DNA of 64,000 nt from the NCBI GenBank assembly GCA_007922225.1, contig ML679960.1, forward strand, positions 3,858,032-3,922,031, given 5' to 3'. The DNA comes from Emydura subglobosa (Eukaryota; Chordata; Testudines; Chelidae). The notes below the pieces were generated by a model. It made no database searches. It saw only the letters and a program-made list of their open reading frames with translations, and was not told where the DNA came from. The number at the start of each line of letters is the position of its first letter. Position 1 is the first letter of the stretch. Shown one piece after another: positions 1-10,727 of this stretch. The translations under genes and the position numbers were made by a program.

Positions 1-1250
1 ATGGCTGCTTTATAAGAAGTGCAGTTTAATCCAATGTGTTTTCAAGATAGCTGTTGTCTCCATTGTGTTGCAACTTTTTGTCAGCAGGTGGAGATACGGC
101 ATATATTGCCAAAGATGGAAATATAACTAAAATGGATTTTTGATGTTCCTTTGATTTTGTGTTTCAGTTCCAAACCATAGTAATTATTGATCCCATATCA
201 ATATGAGTCTTGAAATTTAAGCTCCTATATTTCTGTATTACAGCAGTTAAATCTATCAAGTATTGGTCACTTGGGTCTGGCTATATAATCCTAACTCACT
301 TGAATAGTTCTGTTATAGTGAGACAGTAGCACCACTATAGTTTAAGGATAGACTAGAGTTGATGAATAATTGGGTTTTTTTATTCAGTGGCTGAAGTGAA
401 AAATCAGAAGGAAAAAAACAATTTCAAACTGAAACTTGAATGTGTTCATTTTTTCTTGACGAAACAATAAACTGAAAATTTTTTGGTTCTCATCAAGTGA
501 AATATTATTTTGAAGGTCCATTCGAAATTGCATTTTGAAACAAAATGTTGATATGAAACAACCTTTTTGGAAATTTTCATTTTTTTTTCTAGCCAAAACT
601 ATTTGCTGAATTTGACCCAAATTCTCATAGTTTCAGTGCCCTCCAGAATGCATTTTTAGGGAAATGTACTATTTGCCAAAAAAGGCACCCACCTCTAGTT
701 GAGACTAGCTTACTTATTTTTCTTAGTGTTCTAAAATACACATGCTTATTTGTTGAAAGTTGCTGTGCCTTGAGAAGGCCTGGGGCAGGGTTAGTAGTCA
801 AAATTTGAGGTCAGTTGAACAAGAGGCACCCAAAATACAGTCCACCAAAACAAAAAAGTGACATCAGATTTTCACAGTTCTTATAATTTCATTTCTGAGG
901 TTTAGTTTATCACTCTGATCCTCCCCAAACTGATATCACCTGCTTAGGTTTGATTTTAGTTAGCATGCCTGGCATCAACTGCCCCTTTGGGAAGAATATT
1001 TAGAAAGTTACTCGGGATAAAAGTTGGATCTGCAGTGTGGCTCAGGTGAAGCTTACAAACCAGATAAAGTCATTTGTGTATTTGCAGCAGGACTAGGGCT
1101 CCATTGCAAGCCATTGTTTGCAGGGAGCCTGACAGAGTAATTGTGTGACTCAAGGTGACATGCTGTGGCCAGTGAACCTGAGAAGTACCCATGTACAGTG
1201 AGTTTGAGCCTTCCCCTAAGTAGGTTTCAGAGAATGTATATTGTGCATTT
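1..1250 (+). other. PDK3 intron, upstream part
   Basis: Intronic DNA upstream of the first PDK3 exon visible in the window. I looked for the preceding PDK3 exon (the part encoding the stretch before the DAYETAKM segment) and did not find it, so it should lie before position 1. Apart from the T/A-rich block at 395-625 I recognise nothing here. The ATG at position 1 is not followed by a recognisable coding frame. Confidence 0.6.
395..625. repeat. T/A-rich interspersed repeat, unclassified
   Basis: The block is dominated by runs such as TTTTGAAAC and GAAATTTTCA with their complements, and it reads almost equally well on either strand. It resembles a common reptile interspersed sequence rich in TTTCAAAA/TTTTGAAA words. 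The family is not identified and no target duplication could be defined. Confidence 0.35.
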
Positions 1251-1332
1251 AGAATCATAAAGTGTAGGGCTGGATGGGAACTCAAAAGGTCTTCTAGTCC
1301 AGTCCCCTACACTCAAGGCAGCACTAAGTAAT
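1251..1332 (-). mobile_element. CR1 LINE, 3' terminal piece of a split copy
   Basis: The sequence carries the reverse complement of the CR1 3' end: AGAATCATA, then GGCTGGATGGGAACTC and the CTAGTCCAGTCCCCT block. CR1 copies end in ATTCTATG-like octamers, so the 3' end of the copy lies here and the element is on the - strand. The same copy resumes at 1541-1569 and again at 2641-2985. It has been split by a hAT element (1341-1532) and by a solo LTR (1570-2640). Confidence 0.85.
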
Positions 1333-1340
1333 AACTAGAC

Positions 1341-1532
1341 CAGTGTTTCTCAATTGGTGTTCCTGTTAGAGTTCTGTGAGAAAGTGACATCACGCCGCCG
1401 AGACCAGCTGGTCTCCGCGCCGCCGAAAAAGGGAAGATATCCCAGTTTTTTCAGCGGAAGGCATTGAGTATGAGTGTAATTTCCCCGCAGAGCCTAAAGG
1501 GTTCTGCGGGGAAATTTAATTGAGAAATGCTG
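1341..1532. mobile_element. Short non-autonomous hAT element inside CR1
   Basis: The element has terminal inverted repeats CAGTGTTTCTCAATT and AATTGAGAAATGCTG, which match at all but two positions. It is flanked by an exact 8-bp target duplication, AACTAGAC, at 1333-1340 and 1533-1540. Eight-base duplications and CAG/CTG ends are the hAT hallmark. The 192-bp body is GC-richer than its surroundings and holds an internal hairpin around 1479-1516 (TTTCCCCGCAGA against TCTGCGGGGAAA). It encodes no transposase. It shares end sequences with the elements at 13366-13844 and 25952-26180. Confidence 0.92.
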
Positions 1533-1569
1533 AACTAGACCATTCCTGATAGGTGATTGTCTAACCTGT

Positions 1570-2640
1570 TGTGACGCTGGCTGGATCGGGGGGACGGACA
1601 TTTATTATATTACTTAACATCAATATGTCAAAATCATAATAATTCATATGAGATATGCCATGCAAGGTACTGTTAGAAAGGCTGTAATGTGCTAAGTAAG
1701 ATGATAATGTTTATGTTCATGTATTATATGTGTAATGGAAGTTATGGATATGTTTGTATCTATATTTCAATTTGTACTGGTTTCTGGGTGACACCTCAGA
1801 CAGGATGTGCAGCACTAGCCTGCTTAATGGCCCATTAAGGAAATTCACAGGTACAATGGGCTCAGGGGGAGAAGCCAGGGATATACCTGATGAGTCACCA
1901 GTCACTCATATGACCCTGGACTCCATCTTATTCCTGTAAATTTCCACAAGCAGCATGGCAAAGGCCAAAGGACATAAAAGGCAGCTGCACCACATCCATT
2001 TTGTCTTCAGTCACCAGTCTTCAGCCTACCTCTGGATCATCTCATCTACAGCTGAACTTAAACTTAAGCTGTGAAACAAAGGACTAAGACCCATCCAGGT
2101 ACTGGATGTATACCAGAGGGACTATACAAGCCTGCAAACTCCACAATTCTACTAGAAACCTGATATATATGGACTTTCCAATTATTTGTATGTATGTGAT
2201 TGCTTTGATCCTTTAACATTTCTCTTATAGTTTTTCTTTCCTTTTATAATAACCCTTTAGTTTTATTTACTAAAGGATTGACTGGTAGCGTGGTATTTTG
2301 GGTAAGTTCCAAACTTTATATTGATCTGGTACTGTGGCTGACCCTTTGGGGTCAGGAGAAACTTTTTTGGTAAAGAGCATAGAGTTTTAAATAACTGATC
2401 TCTTTACTAGACCTAGTGGTCGATTGGGAGACAGAGACTTAAATGCAGTAATGGGTGCTGTGTATATTTTTATTTTAGCTTCTTGATAACCAGTGTGGGG
2501 AATCAGAAGCATTGTTTGTGGCTGGTTGGGAAGTCTGACTTCAGTGTCACCCACCAGTGTTGGGAGAATCGGCTCTCCTTTTGCAGCCTGTCCTGACCTT
2601 GGCATTTTCAGGTGTCTACCCTAGACATGCATGTATCACA
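1570..2640 (+). mobile_element. Solo LTR of an endogenous retrovirus-like element
   Basis: The element begins TGTGACGC and ends GTATCACA, so it has TG/CA ends with a short inverted repeat TGTGA/TCACA. It is flanked by the exact 5-bp duplication CCTGT at 1565-1569 and 2641-2645. CR1 sequence is continuous if the element is removed. It contains a TATA-like box CATAAAAGG (1973-1981) followed by a plausible leader, and no gag, pol or env frame, so it is a solo LTR of 1071 bp. A 5-bp duplication fits ERVL/spuma-like or some other LTR classes; the exact family is unknown. The TATA box places it in the same orientation as PDK3. Confidence 0.85.
1973..1981 (+). promoter_or_regulatory. Putative TATA box of the solo LTR
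   Basis: CATAAAAGG lies about 400 bp into the LTR and is followed by a GC-richer leader. That is the usual position of the U3 promoter of an LTR. It points toward PDK3 exons 5.5 kb downstream. Activity cannot be judged from the sequence. Confidence 0.45.
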
Positions 2641-2985
2641 CCTGTTCTTTAAGATTTCCAGTGACGGAGATTCCACAGCCTCCCTAGGCAATTTGTTCCA
2701 GTGCCTACCTGCCCTGACAGGAAGTTTTTCCTAATGTCCAATGTATACCTCCTTTGCTGAAATTTAAGACAATTGCTTCTTGTCCTATCCTCAGAGGTTA
2801 ATGAGAACAATTTTTCTTCCTCTTTGCACCAACCTTTTATATACTTGAAAACTGTTATCATGTCCCCCCTCAGTCTTCTTTTCTTTAAACTAAACCCAAT
2901 TTTTCCTCATAGGTATATTTTCTAGACCTTTAATCATTAGTTTCTTTCAGCCTGCACTCTGCACGATCTCCTTCTGGAAGTTTTG
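2641..2985 (-). mobile_element. CR1 LINE, 5'-side piece of the split copy
   Basis: The piece continues the CR1 copy at 1251-1332 and 1541-1569. It has the typical reverse-strand CR1 3'-UTR words GGAGATTCCACAGCCTCCCTAG, GTTCCAGTGCCTACC, TTTTTCCTAATGTCCAA and TCATGTCCCCCCTCAG. Homology fades near 2950-2985. The whole copy is a 5'-truncated CR1 of roughly 450 bp before later insertions. Confidence 0.85.
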
Positions 2986-3429
2986 TCCTCCGAGTAGGGG
3001 TTCTGGTTTAAGAGGAGTTAAAATCTTCATGCTTACTCACACTTAACCTTAGAAGTATTGCCAAGGAAAATGAAGTAATTAATTAATTAGAGGGAAAATG
3101 AAAGACTCTAGTAAGCAGCAGCATTCAGATAATGTAATCATGATGTGTGCTTCTCACCCCATTCCTGAACAACTGAGTGTGATCAAAGAAAAGAAAGTAG
3201 CTGTGACTCTCAGCAGTGTCAGTGTGATCAAAGGGATTGTTGAGCATTAAGATATGCACCCATGATATAAAGAGCCTTGTTCTGAGGAGTGGTGTAAGGT
3301 TAACATGACACAGAACTAAGATACTGCCATCAGTCAAAACAATAACTTATATTTATCATGAAAAATAAACACAGAAAACACACTTCAACTTTCTACAATA
3401 ATTTATTTAACTTACACAGATCCAAGGGT

Positions 3430-5840
3430 ACATATCTACCAGTTTCACCCTTCTATGTGAGTTCTTCAGGTGCTTTTCGATGTGCTCCACTCTTGGTGCC
3501 CATGTTTCCCACACTCTGGAGATCGGAATCTTTTGGCCAACAGTGTCCGTTGGCCCTGACCTGTACCTTAAGTGTCCTCAAGCCTCCTTCCTGAGAACAT
3601 AAAATGGCACAGTGGGGCCAACTGTCTTTCAGTTTCTTCTTATTGCCCATGTCTGAGACACAGACTTGCAAGCAGTGTGCTTTACTCTTACATATTTGCA
3701 TAGTTAACTTTTAACTTTTAGTATAGCCATAGTATAGTTTTGATTCAGGTAATGCTTTTAAACATATTTTCTGTTATCTGGGGCCGGGTCTTTCTGGCTG
3801 AATAAAAATTTCCCACTTTTTAGTATTGCCCCTTATCCGAGACAGCTATACCACTTAATTATAGCCACTTAAAATGTTTACTTTTATGTTTAATGAGGGA
3901 CATACCATGAACATATGTTCTGTTGTTCACTTTAATAACAAACTCAGAAAGCAAGAGAAACCTGCTTAAAACTTCTTTTCTCTTGGATTAATCTGAGATC
4001 TGCCGATGATCTGGGTAAACAGGATCCATCCGAATCTGAGTAGTCTTCTTTCAAGAGTTCCTTGGTGAACAGTGGCTCTACTACCAATTCCTGGGACCAT
4101 GCTGCTTTGATACATGTTGCAGCAGTTTCTGCTTCTCAAGTCATCATTCCATATCAGTGCCAAGCTGTGCTAGAGGCTCAGCACAGAGTGCATATATGGT
4201 GTCTGTAAGAGATGTCCCCAGAGAAATTGAAGGGACTTCTGCTAGGTCTGCTCCACCAGTAGAGGAATATTCTCAAGCTCTGCTATAAATCACTGGGAAT
4301 ATACAATCCACAGCTCAGAAGGGAACAGTCTAATCAGCAGACTTTTTCCAGGCAGGTTCTTTCATCAGTCAATTATCACCTTTGTCAAAGACCCGCTGAA
4401 CAACTGAAAAACAGTGCTTTCATAAAAGAAGACCCTGAGATCCTTCAACTGTTGCATCAACATGCCCAATCCCTTGCTCAGGGCAGCCAGTTAGTTCAGT
4501 TTGAATCTGTTCTAAACCGGTCATGAAGGATCTATTTCCTGCCTCTACCCTGTTTGCTTAATTAGGAGAGGTTTGTAATAATATTACCGTGGTCCAGTGC
4601 GTTCTAGAAATCATATAGACTTTCCAGTTTTAGACTTTCTCTTCCCTGGCCCACCTTCCTCTCCCTTTTCAGGGATCCCTTTCTTTTTACATCAATAAGT
4701 GGAGTCTCTTCTGTCTCTTCGAGCGTTAAGAGAAGTTCCTTTTCATTACAACGAGAGAGGATTTTATTCCCAGTTTTTCCTAGTTCCCAAGAAAAAGGAA
4801 GACAGCATGGGATTCTGGACCCGGTGCCAAAGACTCAATGCATTAATTTCCTAATTCAGATTTAGAATAGTAACCTTAGTCTCAGTAATCACGTCCTTAG
4901 ATCTACAGGACTGTTTTGTACCTCTCAACCTCCATGATGCATATTTCCATGTACTGATTGACCCTGCCCACAAGAAATAACGAAGATTAATAGCAGAGAT
5001 ATGATGGGGTCTAACCCCAAACACTTACAAGGCAAGGGAAAGAACCCTCAATTAATCATGCTCTGCACCTAGGGATGATTAGCTGGTATCCTTTGCCAGA
5101 GGAGGCAGAGCTTGGCCTTTTTAGTAGATTGAGGGAGCTCATTTGGGGAGATGACTTCAGAGCAGACAGGCCTCTGGTGGAGAGAAGCCCTGAGGTTGGG
5201 TTTAACAGACAGGAGACAACAGAGGAAGAACACTATAGGAGAAGGTTAGGCTCCTTCAGGGAAAGTCCTGGGGAAGAAACAACAAGGTGGAAGGGCTGTT
5301 GGTTTGGAGATTTGTTTGGACTTCCATGTGGACTAGTTCGTGCTACCCCAAAAGGAGTTTAGACTTTTATGTGACTGTGGTGGAGGACCATGCCACAGAA
5401 CACACAGAGAGGGAGTCGAGAGATGATGCAGGCTGAGAGAGGCCATTGTAGATCCAAGGAGGCATCCACAAAGTGAGCACGTGCTGCTACAGGGGATTTC
5501 ACATATCCAGTACAGCGTCCTGCCATTCAGTTTATCAACAGCCCCAAAAGTCTTGACCAAGTGTTTTGCCGTAATGGCAATAAATCCAAGATGACAGCAT
5601 ATACACGTTTACCCTTACTTAGATAACTGGCTCATTTGTGGGACTTCTCTGCAACAGTTCACAGACAACATTCTCTATATTATAAAACTCTTCACTATAC
5701 TAGTGATTAGGATAAACAAGGAAAAATAATCTTTAGTCCCAACCCAGAGGATAAAATTTACAGAAGTACTTCACATGTGACAGCATATGTATCTCAGATG
5801 AAGTTTGAAGTCATGGCAGATCTCATAAGTCAGTTGTAGA
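3430..5840 (+). mobile_element. Decayed DIRS-like tyrosine-recombinase retrotransposon
   Basis: The part at about 4770-4990 conceptually reads as reverse transcriptase with frameshifts and stops: FLVPKKKGRQHGILD, then LDLQDCFVPLNLHDAYFHV, then IDPAHKK. The reading resumes near 5505 with IQYSVLPFSLSTAPKVFTK and YPYLDNWLI. The words VPKK, LDLQDAYFH, LPFGLSTAPRVFTK and PYLDDWL are typical of DIRS-type reverse transcriptases in reptiles, and the catalytic DD is here DN. The 3430-4700 part resembles the upstream open-reading-frame region of the same turtle elements, but is very eroded. A 500-bp segment (about 5003-5502) interrupts the reverse transcriptase. It is inactive. Confidence 0.7.
5003..5502. 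mobile_element. Unclassified insertion splitting the DIRS-like RT
   Basis: The reverse transcriptase reading stops after IDPAHKK and resumes with IQYSVLPF, as if about 500 bp had been added. ATAT flanks both sides (4999-5002 and 5503-5506), a possible 4-bp duplication but too simple to be decisive. The insert is GC-richer and purine-rich, and includes an intact 95-codon frame (5075-5362, +) rich in Glu and Arg. That frame matches no family I know. It could be a retroelement fragment. Confidence 0.4.
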
Positions 5841-7473
5841 GTGGTCCTCAAATAATGGTAAAGATGTCTAAGAATGGTAAGTTGTGTGGCCTTGTACATG
5901 TTTGTCACTCAATATGCCAGACTTCACCTTCATTGTATGCAAGGCTCGTTGAAATCCTAACGTACTTTCCAAATAAATAAATGCACAAACTACAATAAAT
6001 ATTTTAAATGGTACTCTAACGTAAAAGAGAATTTTTTGTAGGCTTTTTTTACCCCTGTAAAAAGGAAATCCTGGTGCAAGCATATCTATGGTGGTACTAC
6101 TGGCCTATCATAATATTGCTTTGCCATATTCGAGCCAAGGGTACGTACGTACTTAGTGTGAATTTGGAGGCATTTGGAGAAAGGGTTCCTTGGATAAGCT
6201 CTGCCTCAACTCCCCCAATAAGGAATTGGCTTTATTGTACAAATTGCTCTAAAACCACTTACATAGTTATATTGCCTTGAAAATTGGTATTCCACAACAG
6301 AGGCTGGGGTAGACTTCAGGGGAGATAGGGGAGAATACCCATTGAGATGAAAGCACCAGTTAGCCCATCTCAGAGCTGTTGTATCAGGCTGTATTTATCT
6401 CCATGGAGTGATCTCATTCATCTGAGAACATCCCATTGAGATTAGTGGGCAACATCACACCTTTGCCGTCCGCCTGAGTTGCAGAGTTTTGTGCAGAGAC
6501 CTCTCACTCTAACCTAGCCTCCCGAAGTGGAGTACAGAGTCTGAGGCCCCCCTCCACTCTCTTTTGCTGCCTGCAGGTGGTGTATATGCTCCTCACAGCC
6601 CCCCTCTTCCTTCCTCCAAGTCCCTCCAACCCTCCTGGGAGCATGAAGGGACCAGGAGGAGAGCAGAACTGGTAGCTGAGTGGCAGCGAGGTGTTTCCCA
6701 GGAAGCCCTTGTACTCCCCCACCACAGGTGCCCTGCAACCATGACCCGTTCACTATCACCACTTACTCCAAAAACAAGGGAAGTTCATTGCCTTGTACCC
6801 TTCCAGAATGTCAAATTGCACCTGTGCTTAAATCTCTTCAATACAGAGTTATAGTATGCACCAGTCCCACCCTGAAACCTGAGTTGTGTCCTCTTTGAGT
6901 CCCATCCTCTCCAAACATCTTGTAGCACTCAGTCCTTCCAAAAGATTTGAAGCATTGTGGCAACACACATAGCACATGAATAGAGTAGGAAAAACTGTCA
7001 GACTGTATCTTCACCATATAAACAACAAATTGAGGGCAGGCTTAGTGAACAGCAGATGGCCTATACTTAACTACTTTTACCTACTCTGCTTAAACCACCA
7101 GTTGCCAGATCTTATAACCCACCCCCTTGGCCTAAGGGTGCCTTTTGCCCTGTTATGTATGCTATCAGACTACTATAAATCTTCAAGTCAAGATGACTGT
7201 TGTGTGTGTCTACTTGCACAACACATGTAATTCAGTATTTCTGATAGTAAATCTTTTTTTTAAAGATAATTTTCCCTTTCTTGGGGGATGGGGACATAGA
7301 TATACATACAAATAACATGAAAATGCTCACTGATTTCAGACTTACAAACTAATGCCTAAAAAGTCAGATATATGCTTGCAGCCTTGTTTATATGAGATGT
7401 TGAATGAACATTACTAGCCTTTTTGTATAAATGCAGAAATCAGGATTAAGTGTGCTCATTTCTTCTTTTACAG
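5841..7473 (+). other. PDK3 intron, 3' part
   Basis: Intronic sequence up to the acceptor CTTTTACAG at 7465-7473. A C/T- and G/A-rich patch at 6500-6760 gives several overlapping short open frames on both strands, which I regard as compositional. No exon, RNA gene or recognised repeat was found. Confidence 0.55.
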
Positions 7474-7551
7474 ATGCTTATGAAACAGCTAAGATGTTGT
7501 GTGAGCAGTACTATCTGGTTGCGCCAGAGTTGGAAGTTGAAGAATTCAATG
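7474..7551 (+). CDS. PDK3: PDK3 internal coding exon (pyruvate dehydrogenase kinase 3)
   Basis: PDK3 is a mitochondrial matrix kinase that phosphorylates the E1-alpha subunit of the pyruvate dehydrogenase complex and so switches off pyruvate oxidation. This exon reads (D)AYETAKMLCEQYYLVAP and ends LEVEEFN, identical to what I recall of vertebrate PDK3 near residue 199 of about 406. It begins after TTTTACAG with the last two bases of an Asp codon, and ends with the first base of an Ala codon before GTAATA. The exon is 78 bp. It lies between the helical N-terminal domain and the GHKL ATP-binding domain. The C-terminal ending in the last exon separates PDK3 from PDK1, PDK2 and PDK4. Confidence 0.96.
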
Positions 7552-8148
7552 GTAATAGGAAGTTCATTTTATTTTAAGTGCTGTAGGAAATACTGGAGGT
7601 TTTTACATAAGTTTAATAGAACAAGTATAATTGCTAGCTGTTTAGTCAACAGATAAGATTTTAAATTATGAGTTACTGTAGGATACAAAGATCATATACA
7701 GAGAGGTCTCTTTCCTTGCCCTCCTAATAACCCTTCCTTTTAGGGCAGTAAAGAAGTTCATTAGTTTAATAAAATGACTCGAGCAATAGGAGCACCATAA
7801 CGTACTGAAGCATTTGTTTAATACTTGATGCTGAGGGAAACATGCTGCCTGCTGAATCAAATATCACTTCCAGCAACTGCCTTTGCTTTCTTAACATTAC
7901 CTTGTCTAGGAAATTACCAGGCTTGATTCTACTTATCTGCTGGTATGACTGCATTCTGTGTTTAATTTTGAAGTATGTTTGCAAGTTCCCCTATTACACA
8001 ATTGGAAGGTGAGAAAGAACTTAGTGTTATACAGTTGTCTTTATTTGTTACAAATTCAGATTACTACAATAGATGAAGTGGACTGTGATACCATAAGGAG
8101 AATACCTTGAAAAAATGTTTTAGCTAACTAAAATTTATTTATATCTAG
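7552..8148 (+). other. PDK3: PDK3 intron (597 bp)
   Basis: AT-rich intron with donor GTAATA and acceptor TATCTAG. The flanking codon phase matches on both sides (G|CT, Ala). I recognise no repeat or other feature. Confidence 0.85.
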
Positions 8149-8225
8149 CTAAAGCTCCGGACAAGCCTATTCAAGTAGTCTATGTACCCTCTCATCTGTT
8201 TCATATGCTATTTGAGTTGTTCAAG
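8149..8225 (+). CDS. PDK3: PDK3 internal coding exon, start of ATP-binding domain
   Basis: The exon reads (A)KAPDKPIQVVYVPSHLFHM then LFELFK, 77 bp, acceptor ATCTAG, donor GTAGGT. The final ELFK is the first half of the GHKL N-box (ELFKN). Its Glu is the proposed general base of the kinase, and the Asn that binds Mg-ATP is the first codon of the next exon. The exon leaves the frame in phase 0. All residues match the PDK3 pattern I know, and there is no stop or frameshift. Confidence 0.96.
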
Positions 8226-9568
8226 GTAGGTAGGATTTATTAATACTTTGATTGGGGTAGCCATTGTAATGGTATGTTGTAGTTAAAATTCTTCTTAGCA
8301 ATCATGTTTACAAAAATAATTCTTCCTCGTGCTCTCATTTCTCATGCTTTGTTTTTGAAAGTTTGGAGTTATGTGATCAAAGTTAGCCCTTGAGTCCTTT
8401 CTCTAGCATACACACTTCAAATATACATCTTGTACTCCAAAACTGGTTGTATTCTTTTCTGCATTTGGGTAACTCAACACATCTTGAGATAAAATTTCTA
8501 ACACTAATCTTTGTGATACAATGCAAGATCTTGTTGTTTTGCCCAGGATTTTTGCCTTATTGGATAGTTTAAGAGTTGGGATATTTGGATGACTGCTAGT
8601 GTTAATCTTGAGGGATGTCCGTTTCTTTTTGAATGATTTGGCTTTTAAAAAAATTGTTTACTAATTTTCAGAAAAACTGGCAAATTAAACTGTAAAGCAG
8701 AGAGAATAGGAGATATCACAGTGCAAAAACTGTATGTTTTGTGAAATAATGTGCAAGTTCCCTGAGAGGCATAATTGGGCACATTTTACAAATTCAAGAA
8801 AACAAATAAATTCAGTAGAAAGCAATATGGAGTTTTTCCAAAGAATATATTTTTCTTTTTGTGTTCTCCATTAGTGTTCATGTACTTGACTGCTATCTTT
8901 CCCTTGTCCTGTCATGTGCAATATAATATGTGACTGTATCTAGGACAGAGTTGGTGGGAATTTGTGGAGTGATGTTGTAGATGTGCTTTGCAAGTACAAA
9001 ATGATATCATTCATACACTAATATAAAAGTTAAACACACAGAGTAATGTTACATTTCTGATTGTACTGTGTGTGCAAACTGCATTAATTAAATGACTGCA
9101 GCATAACAGTTTTGATGTGCGTCAAGAATGTCACAGTAAATCAAGGCTTTATTATATTTCTGTTGCACTTGGTCATTTTCAAAGTATAATGATTTATTTC
9201 ATCTATATGACTAACACAAGTGTTAATTTCTATAATGTGGAGGTAGACAGTCTTGGTATGCATAAGTAATTTAATGTAGCAATTCTTTATTGTTTGTACT
9301 TTCTGGTTTTGTATCCAATAGAAATATTAAATTCCTTACAATGAAGTATTACAATATAAAAATGTAATAAATTGGACAACCGACTTGCTGGCAAGCAAAT
9401 CTTGAGTTCACTCAAGTATACCCTCTTCTGTATCCATGTATACAAATTTAGGGCAGTTTATACAGAAGTTTTTTTAGAATAACACAGTGAAAATGTATCT
9501 GATTTGTATATTGGTAAAGTTGAGCTGGAGAATACATCAGAATCTAAAACATATTGTTTTAACTTTAG
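8226..9568 (+). other. PDK3: PDK3 intron (1343 bp)
   Basis: AT-rich intron between the two halves of the N-box. I see no recognisable transposon, RNA gene or open frame of interest. Confidence 0.8.
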
Positions 9569-9670
9569 AACTCAATGAGAGCTACAGTGGAATTACATGA
9601 AGGTAGGAAAGAAGGCTATCCATCAATTAAAACATTACTCACTTTGGGGAAAGAAGATCTGTCCATAAAG
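9569..9670 (+). CDS. PDK3: PDK3 internal coding exon, N-box asparagine
   Basis: A 102-bp exon in phase 0 at both ends, acceptor AACTTTAG, donor GTGAAC. It reads NSMRATVELHEGRKEGYPSI and then KTLLTLGKEDLSIK. The first codon (9569-9571) is the conserved N-box Asn that coordinates Mg-ATP. Compared with the human protein as I recall it, changes are conservative (for example LHEG for LYED and SI for AV), as expected for an ortholog in another amniote. Confidence 0.96.
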
Positions 9671-9930
9671 GTGAACTTCTAATGATATTTGTAAGCTACT
9701 AAACTGACTTTCAAAGATATTATCATATTAGTAATATTTTTTTGTAAATTAATCTTTAATTTTACGAGGCTTAAATTATGTACTCTATATAGGTTCTGGC
9801 ACTCATTCCATTTGCATTAATGTTTGTATAAGTGGTTTTAAATAATGCTTTATCTGTGTTTGATACTGTGAACTTTCTGTTCTTGAGCAGATATTAAGTG
9901 TTCAAGTAAAACCTGGACTTTTTTCTGTAG

Positions 9931-10041
9931 ATAAGTGATCAAGGAGGAGGTGTCCCTCTGAGAAAAATAGATCGACTATTTAACTATATGTACTCAACAG
10001 CACCAAGGCCTAGTTTGGAGCCAACAAGAGCTGCACCTTTG
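9931..10041 (+). CDS. PDK3: PDK3 internal coding exon, D-box (G1)
   Basis: A 111-bp exon in phase 0 at both ends, acceptor TTCTGTAG, donor GTAAGC. It carries the D-box [13 protein letters not shown] at 9931-9969, whose Asp (9937-9939) contacts the adenine of ATP, followed by [18 protein letters not shown] and TRAAPL. The residue after the Asp is Gln here. I recall Leu in human PDK3 and Arg in PDK1 and PDK2, so this is a variable position. The intron before it is only 260 bp. Confidence 0.96.
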
Positions 10042-10673
10042 GTAAGCATCTGTAAGTCAGGGTAAAATATTTTTTCAGAAATAAGTCCAGTTACCGACCT
10101 CTAGTCTCTCTTCTAGAGTAATCTTTTTTTTTCCTACATTAAAACTTTTTGAAGAAGTTTTCTGTTGCAGAAATTGGATATCATCATTAAGTCTGTCTAG
10201 GCAAAACTTGCCAGGAAAAAAAACCTCCTGAGTCTTCGTTATTAGCCATTTTTAGCAACTTAACTTTGGAGTAGGAAAATACTTTTTTTTGAGTGTCCTG
10301 AACACTGTCTTCTTGGAAATAAGTACATCTATGTACAGTGCAGCATTTTAAAGCAGATTAATGTAAAAGATACTTAGTACCTAAATTAACTAGAATGATT
10401 TGCATATACATCTCATAGTAGCCAATTAGCAGAACCACTTTTTTCAGTATTGTAGCACTTACAGAGCACTGCAGATAAATAGGAAATGAGTTTATATCCA
10501 ATTTTTTAAAATTACTTATACATGTTTAAGTCTGTCGCCTGTTTACAATCTTTTTAATTTTTTGTTAATGTGTGCTGTCACCAGATAATTCATTTTAGTT
10601 TTTGCTATTTAGTATTGGCATCTGGCATTCTATTCCTTTTCAGTAGTATCTTTTGTGCCATATTTACAAAAAT

Positions 10674-10727
10674 GTTCAGCATCCAGTAACTCCCATTAAG
10701 AACAGTGGGAGCTGCTGGATGCTGAAC
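10674..10727. repeat. Short imperfect hairpin
   Basis: Arms GTTCAGCATCCAG and CTGGATGCTGAAC are perfect complements. They extend inward through ACTCCCA/TGGGAG to a loop AACA-like centre. The TCCCATT...AGTGGGA core belongs to a class of short palindromic repeats seen elsewhere in the window. Confidence 0.7.
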
